A stretch of DNA of 64,000 nt from Flavobacterium azizsancarii (GTDB lineage Bacteria > Bacteroidota > Bacteroidia > Flavobacteriales > Flavobacteriaceae). Each line of letters opens with the position of its first letter. Position 1 is the stretch's first letter. Both the position numbers and the translations under genes were made by a program. Shown here piece by piece: positions 1-8,057 of the stretch. The stretch covers positions 62,001-126,000 of the forward strand of contig NZ_JAMZNK010000010.1 in assembly GCF_027980145.1 (NCBI RefSeq), written 5' to 3'. Below the pieces are notes generated by a model. It worked only from the letters and a program-made list of their open reading frames with translations, ran no database searches and was not told the origin of the DNA.

Positions 1-1
1 T

Positions 2-418
2 TTCTTCTTAGCAAAAGTAAACGTAGTAAAACAAACAACTTCAACAGTTTTCGCCGGAGTCGATAGTGGTTTCAACCACTTAATTCGTCCTATGTTTTAC
101 GGTTCACAACACCATATCGAAAATATCTCTAACCCAAAAGGAAAAGAGCGTTTTTACTCTGTAGTAGGATACATTTGTGAGACTGATACGTTTGCCAACA
201 ACCGTAGAATTTCAGAAATTACTGAGGGTGATATTCTTGCTTTCAGAAATGCCGGTGCATACTGTTTCTCCATGGCATCAAACTACAATTCAAGATACAA
301 ACCAGCCGAAGTTTTATGGATGGACGGAAAAGGAATCTTAATTCGCCAACACGAAACATTCGAAGATTTGCTTAAAAATCAAATTCCGTTGCCACAAGAA
401 GTTGCTGCAACAGTTTAA
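2..418 (+). CDS. lysA: Diaminopimelate decarboxylase, C-terminal part (5' end outside window)
   Basis: LysA is the PLP-dependent cytosolic enzyme that decarboxylates meso-diaminopimelate to L-lysine, the last step of lysine synthesis. The reading frame is open from base 2, so the start and the PLP-lysine domain lie upstream of the window. The visible part is the C-terminal beta-barrel domain: it starts with FFLAKVNVVKQ, continues with GVDSGFNHLIRPMFYGS, and carries YICETDTFANNR, where the cysteine and the acidic residue belong to the substrate-binding signature of the family. The frame ends with TAA and is followed at once by a strong terminator, so it is the last gene of its transcript. Residues up to the stop look intact. 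Identification rests on these family motifs and is secure. Confidence 0.93.
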   Translation, partial: FFLAKVNVVKQTTSTVFAGVDSGFNHLIRPMFYGSQHHIENISNPKGKERFYSVVGYICETDTFANNRRISEITEGDILAFRNAGAYCFSMASNYNSRYKPAEVLWMDGKGILIRQHETFEDLLKNQIPLPQEVAATV

Positions 419-446
419 AATAAAAAAAAGAGAATATCAATTGTAG

Positions 447-479
447 AAATCCCGTTTCATTTTGAAGCGGGATTTTTTT
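447..479 (+). terminator. Rho-independent terminator of lysA
   Basis: A 12-bp stem (AAATCCCGTTTC pairing with GAAGCGGGATTT, one G-T wobble) with a 5-base loop is followed by a run of T. It lies about 30 bases after the lysA stop. Confidence 0.85.
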
Positions 480-653
480 ATTTTAGATTGCTGCTTTTAT
501 ATTTTAGATTGGCAAACGCATGTCAGGCTGAGCGAAGTCGAAGCCCCGCCAAGCAAATCGCCAATACTGAACGCAGATGACGCGGATTTGCTTTGCAAAA
601 ACGCGGATTAAAAAGGATTTTTATCATGATATTCCAGACTCAACTTTATCAGA

Positions 654-752
654 CTGGACTGAAGTCCAGCCTTACAAAATAATACGTTCCTCCGGAACTT
701 TTTTAGAGAACCGGAGGTTCGGGACATATTGAAGCGAGGGATTTTAATCCCT
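654..752. repeat. Cluster of short intergenic palindromes
   Basis: The stretch after lysA has no credible gene. It holds a hairpin CTGGACT-GAA-GTCCAG (654-669), a pair of CCGGA-containing blocks (around 687-720) and a hairpin AGGGATT-TT-AATCCCT (737-752). Such palindromes are typical filler of flavobacterial intergenic DNA; no function can be given. Confidence 0.5.
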
Positions 753-778
753 TGAAGCGCAAAGTAACCCCAAAGTTT

Positions 779-894
779 GTCATTTCGACCGAAGGGAGAA
801 ATCACATCCAATATCCCGTAATCAGAATCCTCAATCTTTGTCAAGTTTCTTGTGTGATCTCTCCTTCGTCGAGATGACAAGATTGCGGATTCTG
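779..894. repeat. Nested inverted repeat (dispersed flavobacterial type)
   Basis: The left arm GTCATTTCGACCGAAGGGAG (779 onward, continuing through AAATCACA to 806) pairs with the right arm at 853-878, which reads TGTGATCTCTCCTTCGTCGA then GATGAC. A second pair is nested with it: CAGAATCCTCAATCTTTGTC near 824-844 matches TGACAAGATTGCGGATTCTG at 875-894. The open frame on the minus strand here is only repeat sequence. A related element with different arms lies at 36665-36766. Confidence 0.7.
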
Positions 895-940
895 ATAGAA
901 TTATTGATACAGAAATAGTTAATCCTCATTCAAAAATCTC

Positions 941-958
941 TTAACTTAATGACATTGC
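941..958. repeat. Solo copy of the 18-bp end of the 46.8-kb MITE-like element
   Basis: CTTAACTTAATGACATTG is identical over all 18 bases to the right terminal inverted repeat of the element at 46813-46965. No matching left end is found at the expected distance. It is directly followed by a small hairpin, GCAGG-CTAA-CCTGC. Confidence 0.6.
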
Positions 959-1041
959 AGGCTAACCTGCTAATATTTTTTTTCTCTACAAAAACTCAAA
1001 TAAAAAAACTATTTTAGCAAGCCCAACTAAACCTTAAACCC

Positions 1042-1491
1042 ATGAAAATTACGATTCCCCTATCGCTATTATTTCTGTTACTTACTACCAATATATTCAG
1101 TCAAACCATTGCTGATCTAAAACTAAAACCAAAAGAAATCCCTAAAACATATACTTCAAACGACGGTAATATTTGTGTTACTCCTGCCGCTTGTAATTTT
1201 TATACTGATATTGAAACCTATAGCACCATTGTTGGAACTTTAAAAAGTAAAGCGATTCAAAGTTTTAAAAGTAAAACCGATCGTGGATCTATCATGTATT
1301 TTGAATTTGAACACACTTTTAAAGGGGATAGATTTCTGCAAGGTTTGCTTTGGGGAAAAGACGGTCAGCCAACAGATGAACATCCCGAAGAATATCTTGC
1401 AAAAGGAAGATTTCTCGTAATCTGGAGTTTTCATCCGGACAGTGTTCTTAAAGAAAAATCAGAAACTAAAATAGAGACGATTTTAAAATAA
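1042..1491 (+). CDS. Small secreted protein of unknown function
   Basis: The 149-residue product begins with a clear signal peptide (MKITIPLSLLFLLLTTNIFSQ, cleavage likely before or after the Q near residue 21), so it should be exported to the periplasm or beyond. The mature part has two cysteines close together (NICVTPAACNFY, near residues 44-51) that could form a disulfide, and a C-terminal half with several aromatic residues (RFLQGLLWGKDGQP). I do not recognise the family. A TAnnTTT-like box (CTATTTTAG, about 1010-1018) 25-30 bases before the start is a plausible flavobacterial promoter element. The gene lies 18 bases upstream of the broken RDD gene, on the same strand, so the two may once have been one transcript. 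Confidence 0.75.
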   Translation: MKITIPLSLLFLLLTTNIFSQTIADLKLKPKEIPKTYTSNDGNICVTPAACNFYTDIETYSTIVGTLKSKAIQSFKSKTDRGSIMYFEFEHTFKGDRFLQGLLWGKDGQPTDEHPEEYLAKGRFLVIWSFHPDSVLKEKSETKIETILK

Positions 1492-1509
1492 CTAAATACT
1501 ACACAACAA

Positions 1510-1965
1510 ATGGAAAAAATTGCTACGAAACCAAATCTTCGAAAAAGAATATTTGCGGGATTAATTGACTATTCGCTAATGTCTGGAATGCTATATATTA
1601 TGTTCGTCTATTATGGAGAAAAAACTTTAACAGGATACAAACTAGAAGGATTTCCTGCATTAACAACATAATTAATTTGGGGTTTTTATATGATTGGATT
1701 CGAATTAAAATTTGGAGGCACTCTTGGTAATCTGGTATTTGATTTAAAAGTTGTTTCCATACGGGATAACAACACTTCAAGTTTAACTTTTGGACAATCC
1801 TTTAAAAGACATTTGGTAGATATATTAGACATTTGGTTTTTTGGACTACTGGGAATATTATTGATAAAAAACACAAAATACAATCAAAGACTTGGAGATT
1901 TGTGGGCGAAAACAATTGTCATTGATTCTACAGATAGTGAGCAATTTTATAAACGTTTTGTTTAA
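1510..1965 (+). pseudogene. RDD-family membrane protein interrupted by an in-frame TAA
   Basis: Read in one frame from the ATG at 1510, the sequence encodes an RDD protein of about 151 residues. The first hydrophobic helix begins with the RKRIFAGLIDYSL motif (R and D typical of RDD). Then come a second hydrophobic part, FGGTLGNLVFDLKVV, and the closing NQRLGDLWAKT motif. A TAA codon at 1669-1671 interrupts it after TT, and the frame resumes without shift as LIWGFYMIGFELKF. A single base change, for example CAA to TAA, explains the lesion. The downstream half could start at an internal ATG (1690) but would lack the first helix and motif. RDD proteins are small inner-membrane proteins with a proposed transport role. 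Most likely a nonsense-mutated gene; a sequencing error is the alternative. Confidence 0.8.
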
Positions 1966-2070
1966 ACTCGAATTTATATCATTTAAATAACAAAAACCGT
2001 TTTTTAAATCTACCTTAATTACAGCTTCATTTTTAATTCGTAATTTCGTCAAATTAAAAAAAACATCAAA

Positions 2071-2439
2071 ATGAAACCACAAATAAGAATCCTAATTTAC
2101 TCCATTCTATTTTTTCTATACCTTTCTACAACTTCACTTTTACTTTCGTTAGGCGAAGTATTAAAAACAGATCCGTATATCACTTTAGGCTGTGGTTTTG
2201 CAGTTCTGAACCTGATGTATACTTTCTTCGCCCTCAAGTGGACACTGTTCCTAAATATAATTTGTTCTATTGCTATTGCTGCTTTAAGTTTATTTTTGGC
2301 TGTACAATTTGCAAATTTACATCTGCTTGTCAATTATGATCCTTATTTAGTAAAAACAGCAATATTTACAAATGCTATTTTATCTATTTTGTTTTGGGAA
2401 ATTGTATATCAGATAAAAAGTAGACTAGAATTAAAGTAA
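2071..2439 (+). CDS. Small integral membrane protein of unknown function
   Basis: The 122-residue product is almost wholly hydrophobic and should span the inner membrane four times (about residues 5-30, 38-56, 57-78 and 92-114), with short charged ends (MKPQIR at the start and KSRLELK at the end). No catalytic or ligand motif is visible and I do not recognise the family. It follows the broken RDD gene by about 105 bases and precedes a lipoprotein gene by 23 bases. It may therefore share a transcript with the downstream lipoprotein. Confidence 0.7.
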   Translation: MKPQIRILIYSILFFLYLSTTSLLLSLGEVLKTDPYITLGCGFAVLNLMYTFFALKWTLFLNIICSIAIAALSLFLAVQFANLHLLVNYDPYLVKTAIFTNAILSILFWEIVYQIKSRLELK

Positions 2440-2462
2440 AAGCGCTTTATAAATCAATTTCA

Positions 2463-3251
2463 ATGAAGCAAATTCTTCTATCGTTTATATTCCTTTCGTT
2501 TATTTCCTGTATCAAGCAAAAGAAGAATGATGCAAATATAAAAACAGCATCTAAAACCGAAATAACATCCGAAAACAAAGCTTCTAAAACAGAAAAAACG
2601 GTTCTCGATACTACCAAAAAAATAGATCTTGGCTACGCTGACAAGTACGAAAAACTTCCGAGATTAGCTGTAGACACTATTACCGAAACAGAATTTAACC
2701 AACTTAAATCATTTGCTTCTTTAGAAAAAGTCAAAACTGAAAAAAATGGCAATTTTTTCTATATTCAAACTGAACATACAAAACACCAATTTAAAAAATA
2801 CAAAGATTACGGCGGAGAAGAAAGCTGGAGCGGCTATGATTTATTAGGATATTATACAAACTTGAAATTGTTTGCGATTACCAACAGCTCCACATCTGAA
2901 TCTCTGGGATTTGGAGAACTCTTTTTATTAGATGATACTAATGATTATGAATACAATATTGTTTCATTTGGCGATAGAAGGGTAGAGTTACCAATTCCGT
3001 CTGTAAATAATAAATATCTAGTTTATTATTACAACTCTGCTTACGAAAGTCAAAATTGTGATATTGGAATATTAAAAATAAATGATAAAAAAAATCCAAA
3101 AACGTATCTAACAGAGACTGCGACTTATCACTCAGATGAATTTAAAATAGAAAAAATCATCTGGAAAACAGACCATGTTTTCTATATAAAAGGTTACAAA
3201 GAAGTTGATCGTCAAAAGTTATATTCCTACCATAAATTAGCTATTAAATAA
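2463..3251 (+). CDS. Lipoprotein of unknown function
   Basis: The 262-residue protein has a lipoprotein signal peptide ending in the lipobox FISC (Cys16), followed by a lysine-, threonine- and serine-rich linker to about residue 60 and then a globular domain. The domain contains aromatic and acidic stretches such as GGEESWSGYDLLGYY and LFLLDDTNDYEYNIVSFGDR, which suggests a beta-rich fold. I do not recognise the family. It probably sits in the outer or inner membrane facing the periplasm. It lies 23 bases after the small membrane protein and 144 bases before another lipoprotein, as part of a run of poorly conserved envelope proteins. Confidence 0.72.
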   Translation: MKQILLSFIFLSFISCIKQKKNDANIKTASKTEITSENKASKTEKTVLDTTKKIDLGYADKYEKLPRLAVDTITETEFNQLKSFASLEKVKTEKNGNFFYIQTEHTKHQFKKYKDYGGEESWSGYDLLGYYTNLKLFAITNSSTSESLGFGELFLLDDTNDYEYNIVSFGDRRVELPIPSVNNKYLVYYYNSAYESQNCDIGILKINDKKNPKTYLTETATYHSDEFKIEKIIWKTDHVFYIKGYKEVDRQKLYSYHKLAIK

Positions 3252-3395
3252 TAATTTAAAGTTCTGTTTAAAAGCTGTTCTGACGTAAGTTTATTTTTAT
3301 ATTTTAGCAAAACAAAGTTTCGTTAATAAAAAATTTTCGAACGACAGCGAATACTCTTTTTGTAGAGATAAATTCTAACCAACCCACTCTTAGAA

Positions 3396-4115
3396 ATGAA
3401 ACAATTAATGCTATCACTTTTAGTCCTGATTTTGTTTTCATGTAAAAAAAATGAGGAAACGTCAGATTCTAAAATTTCAAATAAAAAAGAGAAGGATAGT
3501 TCAGAAAGAGAAAATGATGGCATTAAAAAGTTAGATACTCTAAAAATCAGTTACTACGAACATAAAAACCTCTTTGATATTCTTACTATTTTGCCAGACA
3601 GTACGATGGCAAGCTGGCGATGGAATAAAAATGAGAGAATAGAATTTGTAAAGCAAATACAGAAACTTAGTTATACAACTACACCAGCAGAACATTTTTC
3701 TAAAATTTCACTGACACAACCCAATACAATTGAAATTCAAGTTGTTGACGGATATTGGGTCTTATCAATTTATAAAATAAAAACCAATAACTATATCGTA
3801 ATTACAAATGATGTTGTTGGCGATGGAAAAGATCTTCACGCCTATGAATACTTAAATGGTGAGTTAAAATACATCCCGTTCAAAAGCTTATTTGACAATT
3901 TAACAGCATTTTTAATTGACAAAAACGATAAAAACTGTATGGAATTCCTTGAGGACAATCAGATTTTATTTGATTATAACTTCATTGGAACAAAAAAAAT
4001 ACAGATTAGTGATTCTGATTTATTAGAAGACTCAAAAGATTGTTTTAAAGGCAATATTTTGAATTATGAATTTAATCCGGAGCTTAAGAAATTTAATTTA
4101 ATCAATATAGAATAA
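3396..4115 (+). CDS. Lipoprotein of unknown function
   Basis: A lipobox (LFSC, Cys16) follows a short hydrophobic signal, and a very polar linker (CKKNEETSDSKISNKKEKD) leads to a globular domain of about 190 residues. The domain shows no recognisable enzyme motif; it has a block VDGYWVLSIYKIKTNNYIV that looks like a beta hairpin. It is followed after only 8 bases by the secreted protein at 4124, so the two are almost certainly co-transcribed. A TATATTTTAG box near 3297-3306 upstream resembles the flavobacterial TAnnTTTG promoter element. Family unknown to me. Confidence 0.72.
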   Translation: MKQLMLSLLVLILFSCKKNEETSDSKISNKKEKDSSERENDGIKKLDTLKISYYEHKNLFDILTILPDSTMASWRWNKNERIEFVKQIQKLSYTTTPAEHFSKISLTQPNTIEIQVVDGYWVLSIYKIKTNNYIVITNDVVGDGKDLHAYEYLNGELKYIPFKSLFDNLTAFLIDKNDKNCMEFLEDNQILFDYNFIGTKKIQISDSDLLEDSKDCFKGNILNYEFNPELKKFNLINIE

Positions 4116-4123
4116 GCAAAACA

Positions 4124-4843
4124 ATGAAAAAATGTTTCCTTGCCTTACTATTTTGTTTTCAACTTTCGTTTTCACAACAGGTTGATCATTTAGATACTGT
4201 ACTCAAACAGCTTAACTTAAAAGAAAGTGACATAAATCAAAATCTTTTTACTCAAAAAATACTACCATACGACAAGGACAAAAGTGTTTTGGTGATCCCT
4301 AAATATATTGTCAATGAAGAAGACAATGAAGGTCATTTTTACTTTGAATTAGATGCTTATATCGTGGTAATCGATAATGCAACAGGAAAAATAATCTGCA
4401 AATTTATTGAACCCAACGCCTGGACATCTGATGCTTTTGTATTAACCGATATTTCGATTGATACCGGATTGTACCTTCTTAATAAAACTACGAGAGCCTT
4501 TGGAGTAAGAGTAGACTTTAATGCCAGCAGTAAACCTAATCCGTTTAGCGAAACCAATTTGTCATTGTACATTATAGAAAAAGGATCTTTGAAGCAAGTG
4601 CTGAAGAATTATAAAATTTCACAATCTCATGGAGAATGGGATACTAATTGTGCAGGAGAATTTGAATACAGTAATTCGACCTTCGACATGGGCAAAGTGC
4701 AAAACAATAATTTTAGCAATATTATAGTCAAAACTAAAATTGTACAAACAATAAGTACGCCCACAAAAGATGATTGTATCTCTAAGGATACGATTAAAAC
4801 CGAAACATCGAAATTAGTTTTTAATGGAAAAGAGTATAAATAA
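4124..4843 (+). CDS. Secreted protein of unknown function
   Basis: The 239-residue product has a type I signal peptide (MKKCFLALLFCFQLSFSQQ, cleavage near residue 18). The mature domain opens with a leucine-rich helix (LDTVLKQLNLKESDI) and then alternates polar and hydrophobic residues, as in a beta-rich domain; the stretch FYFELDAYIVVIDNATGKII resembles a beta hairpin with a turn. A pair of cysteines (TNCAGEFEY and DDCISKD) could form a disulfide. No family is recognised. It starts 8 bases after the lipoprotein gene at 3396-4115 and is followed 37 bases later by a membrane protein gene, so the three probably form an operon. Confidence 0.72.
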   Translation: MKKCFLALLFCFQLSFSQQVDHLDTVLKQLNLKESDINQNLFTQKILPYDKDKSVLVIPKYIVNEEDNEGHFYFELDAYIVVIDNATGKIICKFIEPNAWTSDAFVLTDISIDTGLYLLNKTTRAFGVRVDFNASSKPNPFSETNLSLYIIEKGSLKQVLKNYKISQSHGEWDTNCAGEFEYSNSTFDMGKVQNNNFSNIIVKTKIVQTISTPTKDDCISKDTIKTETSKLVFNGKEYK

Positions 4844-4880
4844 AACACCTCTCTAAAAACGAATAAATTCAAAATTATAT

Positions 4881-5966
4881 ATGATTTTTTTTTATGCCGG
4901 ATTAGCCTTTATAGCTATAGTTAGTATTGTGGTTATTATTTTAAAAAAAATTAAAAAGAACATTTCAATTTTAGAGTTGATTGTAACAAACATCTATGTT
5001 TTTTCACTCCTTTTTATGTTCGTTGGGTTAGAATCTCATGGCAACGATTACCATATCGCTATTGATCCTGTCGATGGGCAATGTTATATTCCTTTTGGGG
5101 GCAAGCATATTCTTAGTTTACTCTTTTATTTTATAGCCTTTATTATTTCAGTTTTATTAATTTGGCTAAAAGGCAATAAATTACCTCCCTTAACACAGGT
5201 TTTATCCTTGAGTTTTCTTGTAATTGGCAGTATTCTCTCTTTTGTAATTTTACTACAAGTATCACAACACAATACCGAAAGTATTGATATGTATGACAAT
5301 TCAGAACATATGTATTTTTTTATAGGTGTTCCAATTATAAGTCTGATAATCGCAGTAAGCCTTGTCATTGGCATCCTAAAAACCAAAATGAGGATTGCAA
5401 ATGAAAAAAGATATTCCAATAATTTTTTGAATAAAATCAACCAGTTTTTCGCTCAAAAAAGCAACTTACCTTTGTGGAGTATTATTCTAATAATTCCGCT
5501 ATTATTGATCATTACGCTTATCCTAGTCTTATTTGGTCAGGATTCTAATTCATTGATAAAAGTTTTTACAGACACAACAACCTGGAGATTTTCGCAACAA
5601 ATGCATCCGCCAATCCTGGATCATAAAGGACATTATTTATGTACGGTTGCTGCCTCCGGAAATCCTAAAATTGTAAAACCTCTAAGATTAGGAAAAAGAA
5701 ATGGCAGAACAATAATAGTAAACCGTCAATTGCTTATTGCAAATGCTTTTGAAGAAATGGTACAGGATTTCTCTCCTAAATTACATCATTTTATACGCAC
5801 CAATTATGATAAATACGGATATAATTTATCTCAGAAAATCAATACTAAACCATTATCCAGCTTTACCTATTTAGTAATGAAACCAATAGAATGGGCGTTT
5901 TTACTTTGCTTGTATTTGTTTTGCGAAAAACCGGAGGAAAAAATCAATAAACAATATCAAATCTAA
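4881..5966 (+). CDS. Multispanning membrane protein, DUF6688-like
   Basis: The 361-residue protein has an N-terminal membrane domain with about five helices in residues 1-165 and another near residue 195-215. A soluble segment (about 220-320) contains HPPILDHKGHYLCTVAASG and RLGKRNGRTIIVNRQLLIAN, and a last hydrophobic helix lies near 335-352. This layout, and the HYLCTVAASG..IVKPLR..R.G..I.VNRQL pattern, recalls the uncharacterised DUF6688 family, but I make that assignment from memory and only tentatively. No catalytic motif is evident. It is the last gene of a likely operon with the two genes upstream and is followed by a strong terminator. Confidence 0.7.
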   Translation: MIFFYAGLAFIAIVSIVVIILKKIKKNISILELIVTNIYVFSLLFMFVGLESHGNDYHIAIDPVDGQCYIPFGGKHILSLLFYFIAFIISVLLIWLKGNKLPPLTQVLSLSFLVIGSILSFVILLQVSQHNTESIDMYDNSEHMYFFIGVPIISLIIAVSLVIGILKTKMRIANEKRYSNNFLNKINQFFAQKSNLPLWSIILIIPLLLIITLILVLFGQDSNSLIKVFTDTTTWRFSQQMHPPILDHKGHYLCTVAASGNPKIVKPLRLGKRNGRTIIVNRQLLIANAFEEMVQDFSPKLHHFIRTNYDKYGYNLSQKINTKPLSSFTYLVMKPIEWAFLLCLYLFCEKPEEKINKQYQI

Positions 5967-5984
5967 TCAGCATATGCAAAAAAG

Positions 5985-6026
5985 AAAAAATGCACAAATA
6001 TCACTTTTGATCTTTGTGCATTTTTT
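5985..6026 (+). terminator. Rho-independent terminator
   Basis: AAAAAATGCACAAA (5985-5998) pairs with TTTGTGCATTTTTT (6013-6026). The symmetric A and T flanks mean that it could work on both strands, ending the gene at 4881-5966. Confidence 0.8.
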
Positions 6027-6084
6027 GCTGTAATTCAGTCGAGTTGTTGTGCGTCTCTACAATCAATAAAACTCTAATATAAAT

Positions 6085-6390
6085 CTATTTCAGGTACGAA
6101 AACCATTTATCTTCCATAGCCTTCTCTACATCAATATTGTGATAATTGGCAAATAATAAAATTTGCCCAAGCACATCAGCGACTTCATTCGCAATGTTCT
6201 TTTTTAATTCTTCTTGTGTCAGATTTCTGCTTCTTCCTCTCCCTGTATACGAAAGATAATTTTGGGTCAACTCTCCTATTTCTTCCTGCAATTTCAAAAT
6301 ATACCAATCGGCGTCCCTTTTTATATTGCAGTTTTTCTCGTACTGATCAGAAACCATTTCCACTTTTTTTGTTACTGTATTTAAATCCAT
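6085..6390 (-). CDS. MazG-like nucleotide pyrophosphohydrolase
   Basis: The 101-residue protein is a single all-alpha NTP-PPase domain of the MazG superfamily, which hydrolyses nucleoside triphosphates to monophosphates and pyrophosphate and is thought to clean up non-canonical nucleotides. The metal-binding motifs are present: LQEEIGEL with Glu36, Glu37 and Glu40, and ANEVADVLG with Glu69 and Asp72. A basic loop RGRSRN separates the helices. The size fits the short single-domain members rather than the two-domain E. coli MazG. It is transcribed alone on the minus strand, convergent with the membrane protein gene. Substrate cannot be told from the sequence. Confidence 0.85.
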   Translation of the reverse strand: MDLNTVTKKVEMVSDQYEKNCNIKRDADWYILKLQEEIGELTQNYLSYTGRGRSRNLTQEELKKNIANEVADVLGQILLFANYHNIDVEKAMEDKWFSYLK

Positions 6391-6722
6391 TAGATTGTAC
6401 TATGGTTAAGTTTTTAATTGATTGTTCGTCTGTTTTTTTCTTTTCTTAGGTCAGAATTGAAAACAATATCGATTAGCAAAGATATTGCTATTATAATATT
6501 TTGTAAATAAAAATTTACAAAATTAAAATTTTTATTACTTTTCAGATTTTGACGATTTATACTTTAATTGTAAGATCTGTAAAAAAAAATAAATAAAATA
6601 ACAATCTTTGTCTGAACAATTATATTTGTGTTTTGAAATTAGCTGAGTCAAATCTCGACAATAAAGTTTTCAAAATTGCTAACGAAATTATTAATTAATA
6701 CTTTAACCCTTTTTTATAAATC
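6391..6722. other. AT-rich divergent intergenic region, possible promoter box
   Basis: The 330 bases between the MazG-like gene and the lipoprotein gene are very AT-rich and hold no credible gene. A perfect match to the flavobacterial -7 consensus TAnnTTTG (TATATTTG, 6621-6628) lies about 95 bases before the lipoprotein ATG. No well-spaced TTG -33 box was found, so the promoter is only possible. Confidence 0.35.
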
Positions 6723-7280
6723 ATGAAAACCACAATTCTAATTCTATCTGCCTTCATACTTATTTCCTGTAAAAAAGATCAAAAAACAGAAACCGAAAAA
6801 ATACAAGTTTCTGTGCAAGATACTGTGCAAATACCTGAGGAAAAAGAAATTGTAAAAAACAGTTCAGATACTATTGTAATTTCGGCCAAACATAAAAAAA
6901 ACAAAATTCTATGTGATTTAGATGGCGACGGGAAAAATGAAACTGTCGAAATTGTCAGAAGTACCAATAATAACAAAAGTGGTCTAAGGATCATATTCGG
7001 TAACGGAAAACGAACCGATTATCTGGGAATGGGAAATACTGTTTTGAAACAAGGTTTTGACGAAATTGACTGGGTGGGAATTTTCGAAAAAGCGCCAAAA
7101 AATGAAGTTTACTGGAATAACATAAGTGACGAAGGCGAAATAATGGGCGATGAAGAAATAAAGGACGAAGATAAAATCAAACTTCCCAATGACGGTATAT
7201 TTATTCACGCCGAAGAAAGCTGCGGAGGTGGTATCATTTACCTAAAAAACAACAAATACGAATGGATTCAGCGGGAATAA
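6723..7280 (+). CDS. Lipoprotein with one FG-GAP/VCBS-like DxDxDG motif
   Basis: The 185-residue protein has a lipobox (LISC, Cys16) after a short signal peptide and a charged linker to about residue 60. The globular part begins with LCDLDGDGKNETVEIV, a DxDxDG loop followed by a beta strand, as seen in FG-GAP/VCBS-type calcium-binding repeats. A conserved-looking end has two close motifs, FIHAEESCGGGIIYLKNN and KYEWIQRE. The single copy of the repeat makes it unlike a complete propeller. Function unknown; the loop suggests calcium binding. It stands alone, with over 100 bases on each side. The proteins at 9848-10558 and in the broken gene near 51.5 kb share a related acidic motif. Confidence 0.72.
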   Translation: MKTTILILSAFILISCKKDQKTETEKIQVSVQDTVQIPEEKEIVKNSSDTIVISAKHKKNKILCDLDGDGKNETVEIVRSTNNNKSGLRIIFGNGKRTDYLGMGNTVLKQGFDEIDWVGIFEKAPKNEVYWNNISDEGEIMGDEEIKDEDKIKLPNDGIFIHAEESCGGGIIYLKNNKYEWIQRE

Positions 7281-7409
7281 TTTTATCACACGTTAGACAA
7301 ACCGCTGTATATCAACGTTTCTATAATTATTAATTTAAAAATTCATAAATTTATTGTTCGATTATTATTTAATGGTCGAAACTAAGTTCTAATTTTTTAA
7401 ATCATTATT

Positions 7410-7799
7410 ATGAAAACTAAAAAAATATGGGCCAATTTGGGTGTAGAAGATCTGGCGCGAACAACCAAATTCTACAGCGAACTAGGTTTTAAACCCAATG
7501 GTACCAATACAGAATTGACCAGTTTTACTTTTGGACAGGATGATTTTATAATTCATTTTTTTATAAAAGAAAAGTTTAAGTGGGCTATTAGTAGTGAAGC
7601 TGCCGACTTAAAAGTGGGTAATGAAGTTATTTTCTCTCTTTCGGCCGAAAGCGTAGACGAAGTACATCAATGGTTACTGAATGTTAAAAATGCAGGTGGA
7701 AAGATTTTCGCTGAACCTCAAAGTATTGAAAAAGGATATTTCTTTGGATTCTCTGATCCGGATGGACACAAATTTAATATTTTGTTCTGGCCTAAATAA
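7410..7799 (+). CDS. VOC-family (glyoxalase/bleomycin-resistance fold) protein
   Basis: The 129-residue protein is a single vicinal-oxygen-chelate domain made of two beta-alpha-beta-beta-beta modules. The N-terminal module opens with LGVEDLARTTKFYSELGFK (residues about 10-28). The C-terminal module ends with FFGFSDPDGHKFNILFWPK, which is the usual closing signature. The family includes glyoxalases, dioxygenases and antibiotic-binding proteins; which of these applies is not shown. Of the usual metal ligands, the His in FIIHFFIK and an acidic residue near the end could serve, but they are not certain. The gene is monocistronic, and no signal peptide is present, so the protein is cytosolic. Confidence 0.87.
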   Translation: MKTKKIWANLGVEDLARTTKFYSELGFKPNGTNTELTSFTFGQDDFIIHFFIKEKFKWAISSEAADLKVGNEVIFSLSAESVDEVHQWLLNVKNAGGKIFAEPQSIEKGYFFGFSDPDGHKFNILFWPK

Positions 7800-7873
7800 A
7801 AGGATCTTCAGGTAAATACATAAAGGCGCATCCTATTGCGTCTCAACCCTTATAAAAAACTAAAATTCTAATC

Positions 7874-7946
7874 TAGCCCCAATAGAGCCCGTATCCTCGA
7901 ATTCCCGATAATTATCGGTACCAAGCGATAAAGGCGAAAGCGGGAC
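7874..7946. repeat. Hairpin-containing dispersed element, copy 1 (degenerate)
   Basis: The stretch starts TAGCCCCAATAG, contains ATCCTC, a hairpin CCGATAATTATCGG, then GATAAAGGCGAAAGCGGGAC. It shares order and end sequences with copies at 15670-15760 and 37468-37536. It could be transcribed as a structured RNA or be a mobile palindrome. Confidence 0.45.
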
Positions 7947-8057
7947 AATTGTTCCTTTTGTGAACTAAAATTCCTGCTCCTGAAATTTAAAATTTACACT
8001 ATTTGAATTCATCTAAAAACCGATATATTTACACCTTTAAAATCAATCGCCTTTAGA

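Noticed and set aside
608-880. Open frame of 90 codons on the minus strand
   Set aside because: It lies across palindromic and inverted repeats and has no protein-like composition.
1690-1965. Independent 91-residue gene at 1690
   Set aside because: It continues the frame of the upstream RDD half and lacks the first helix, so it is the second half of a broken gene.
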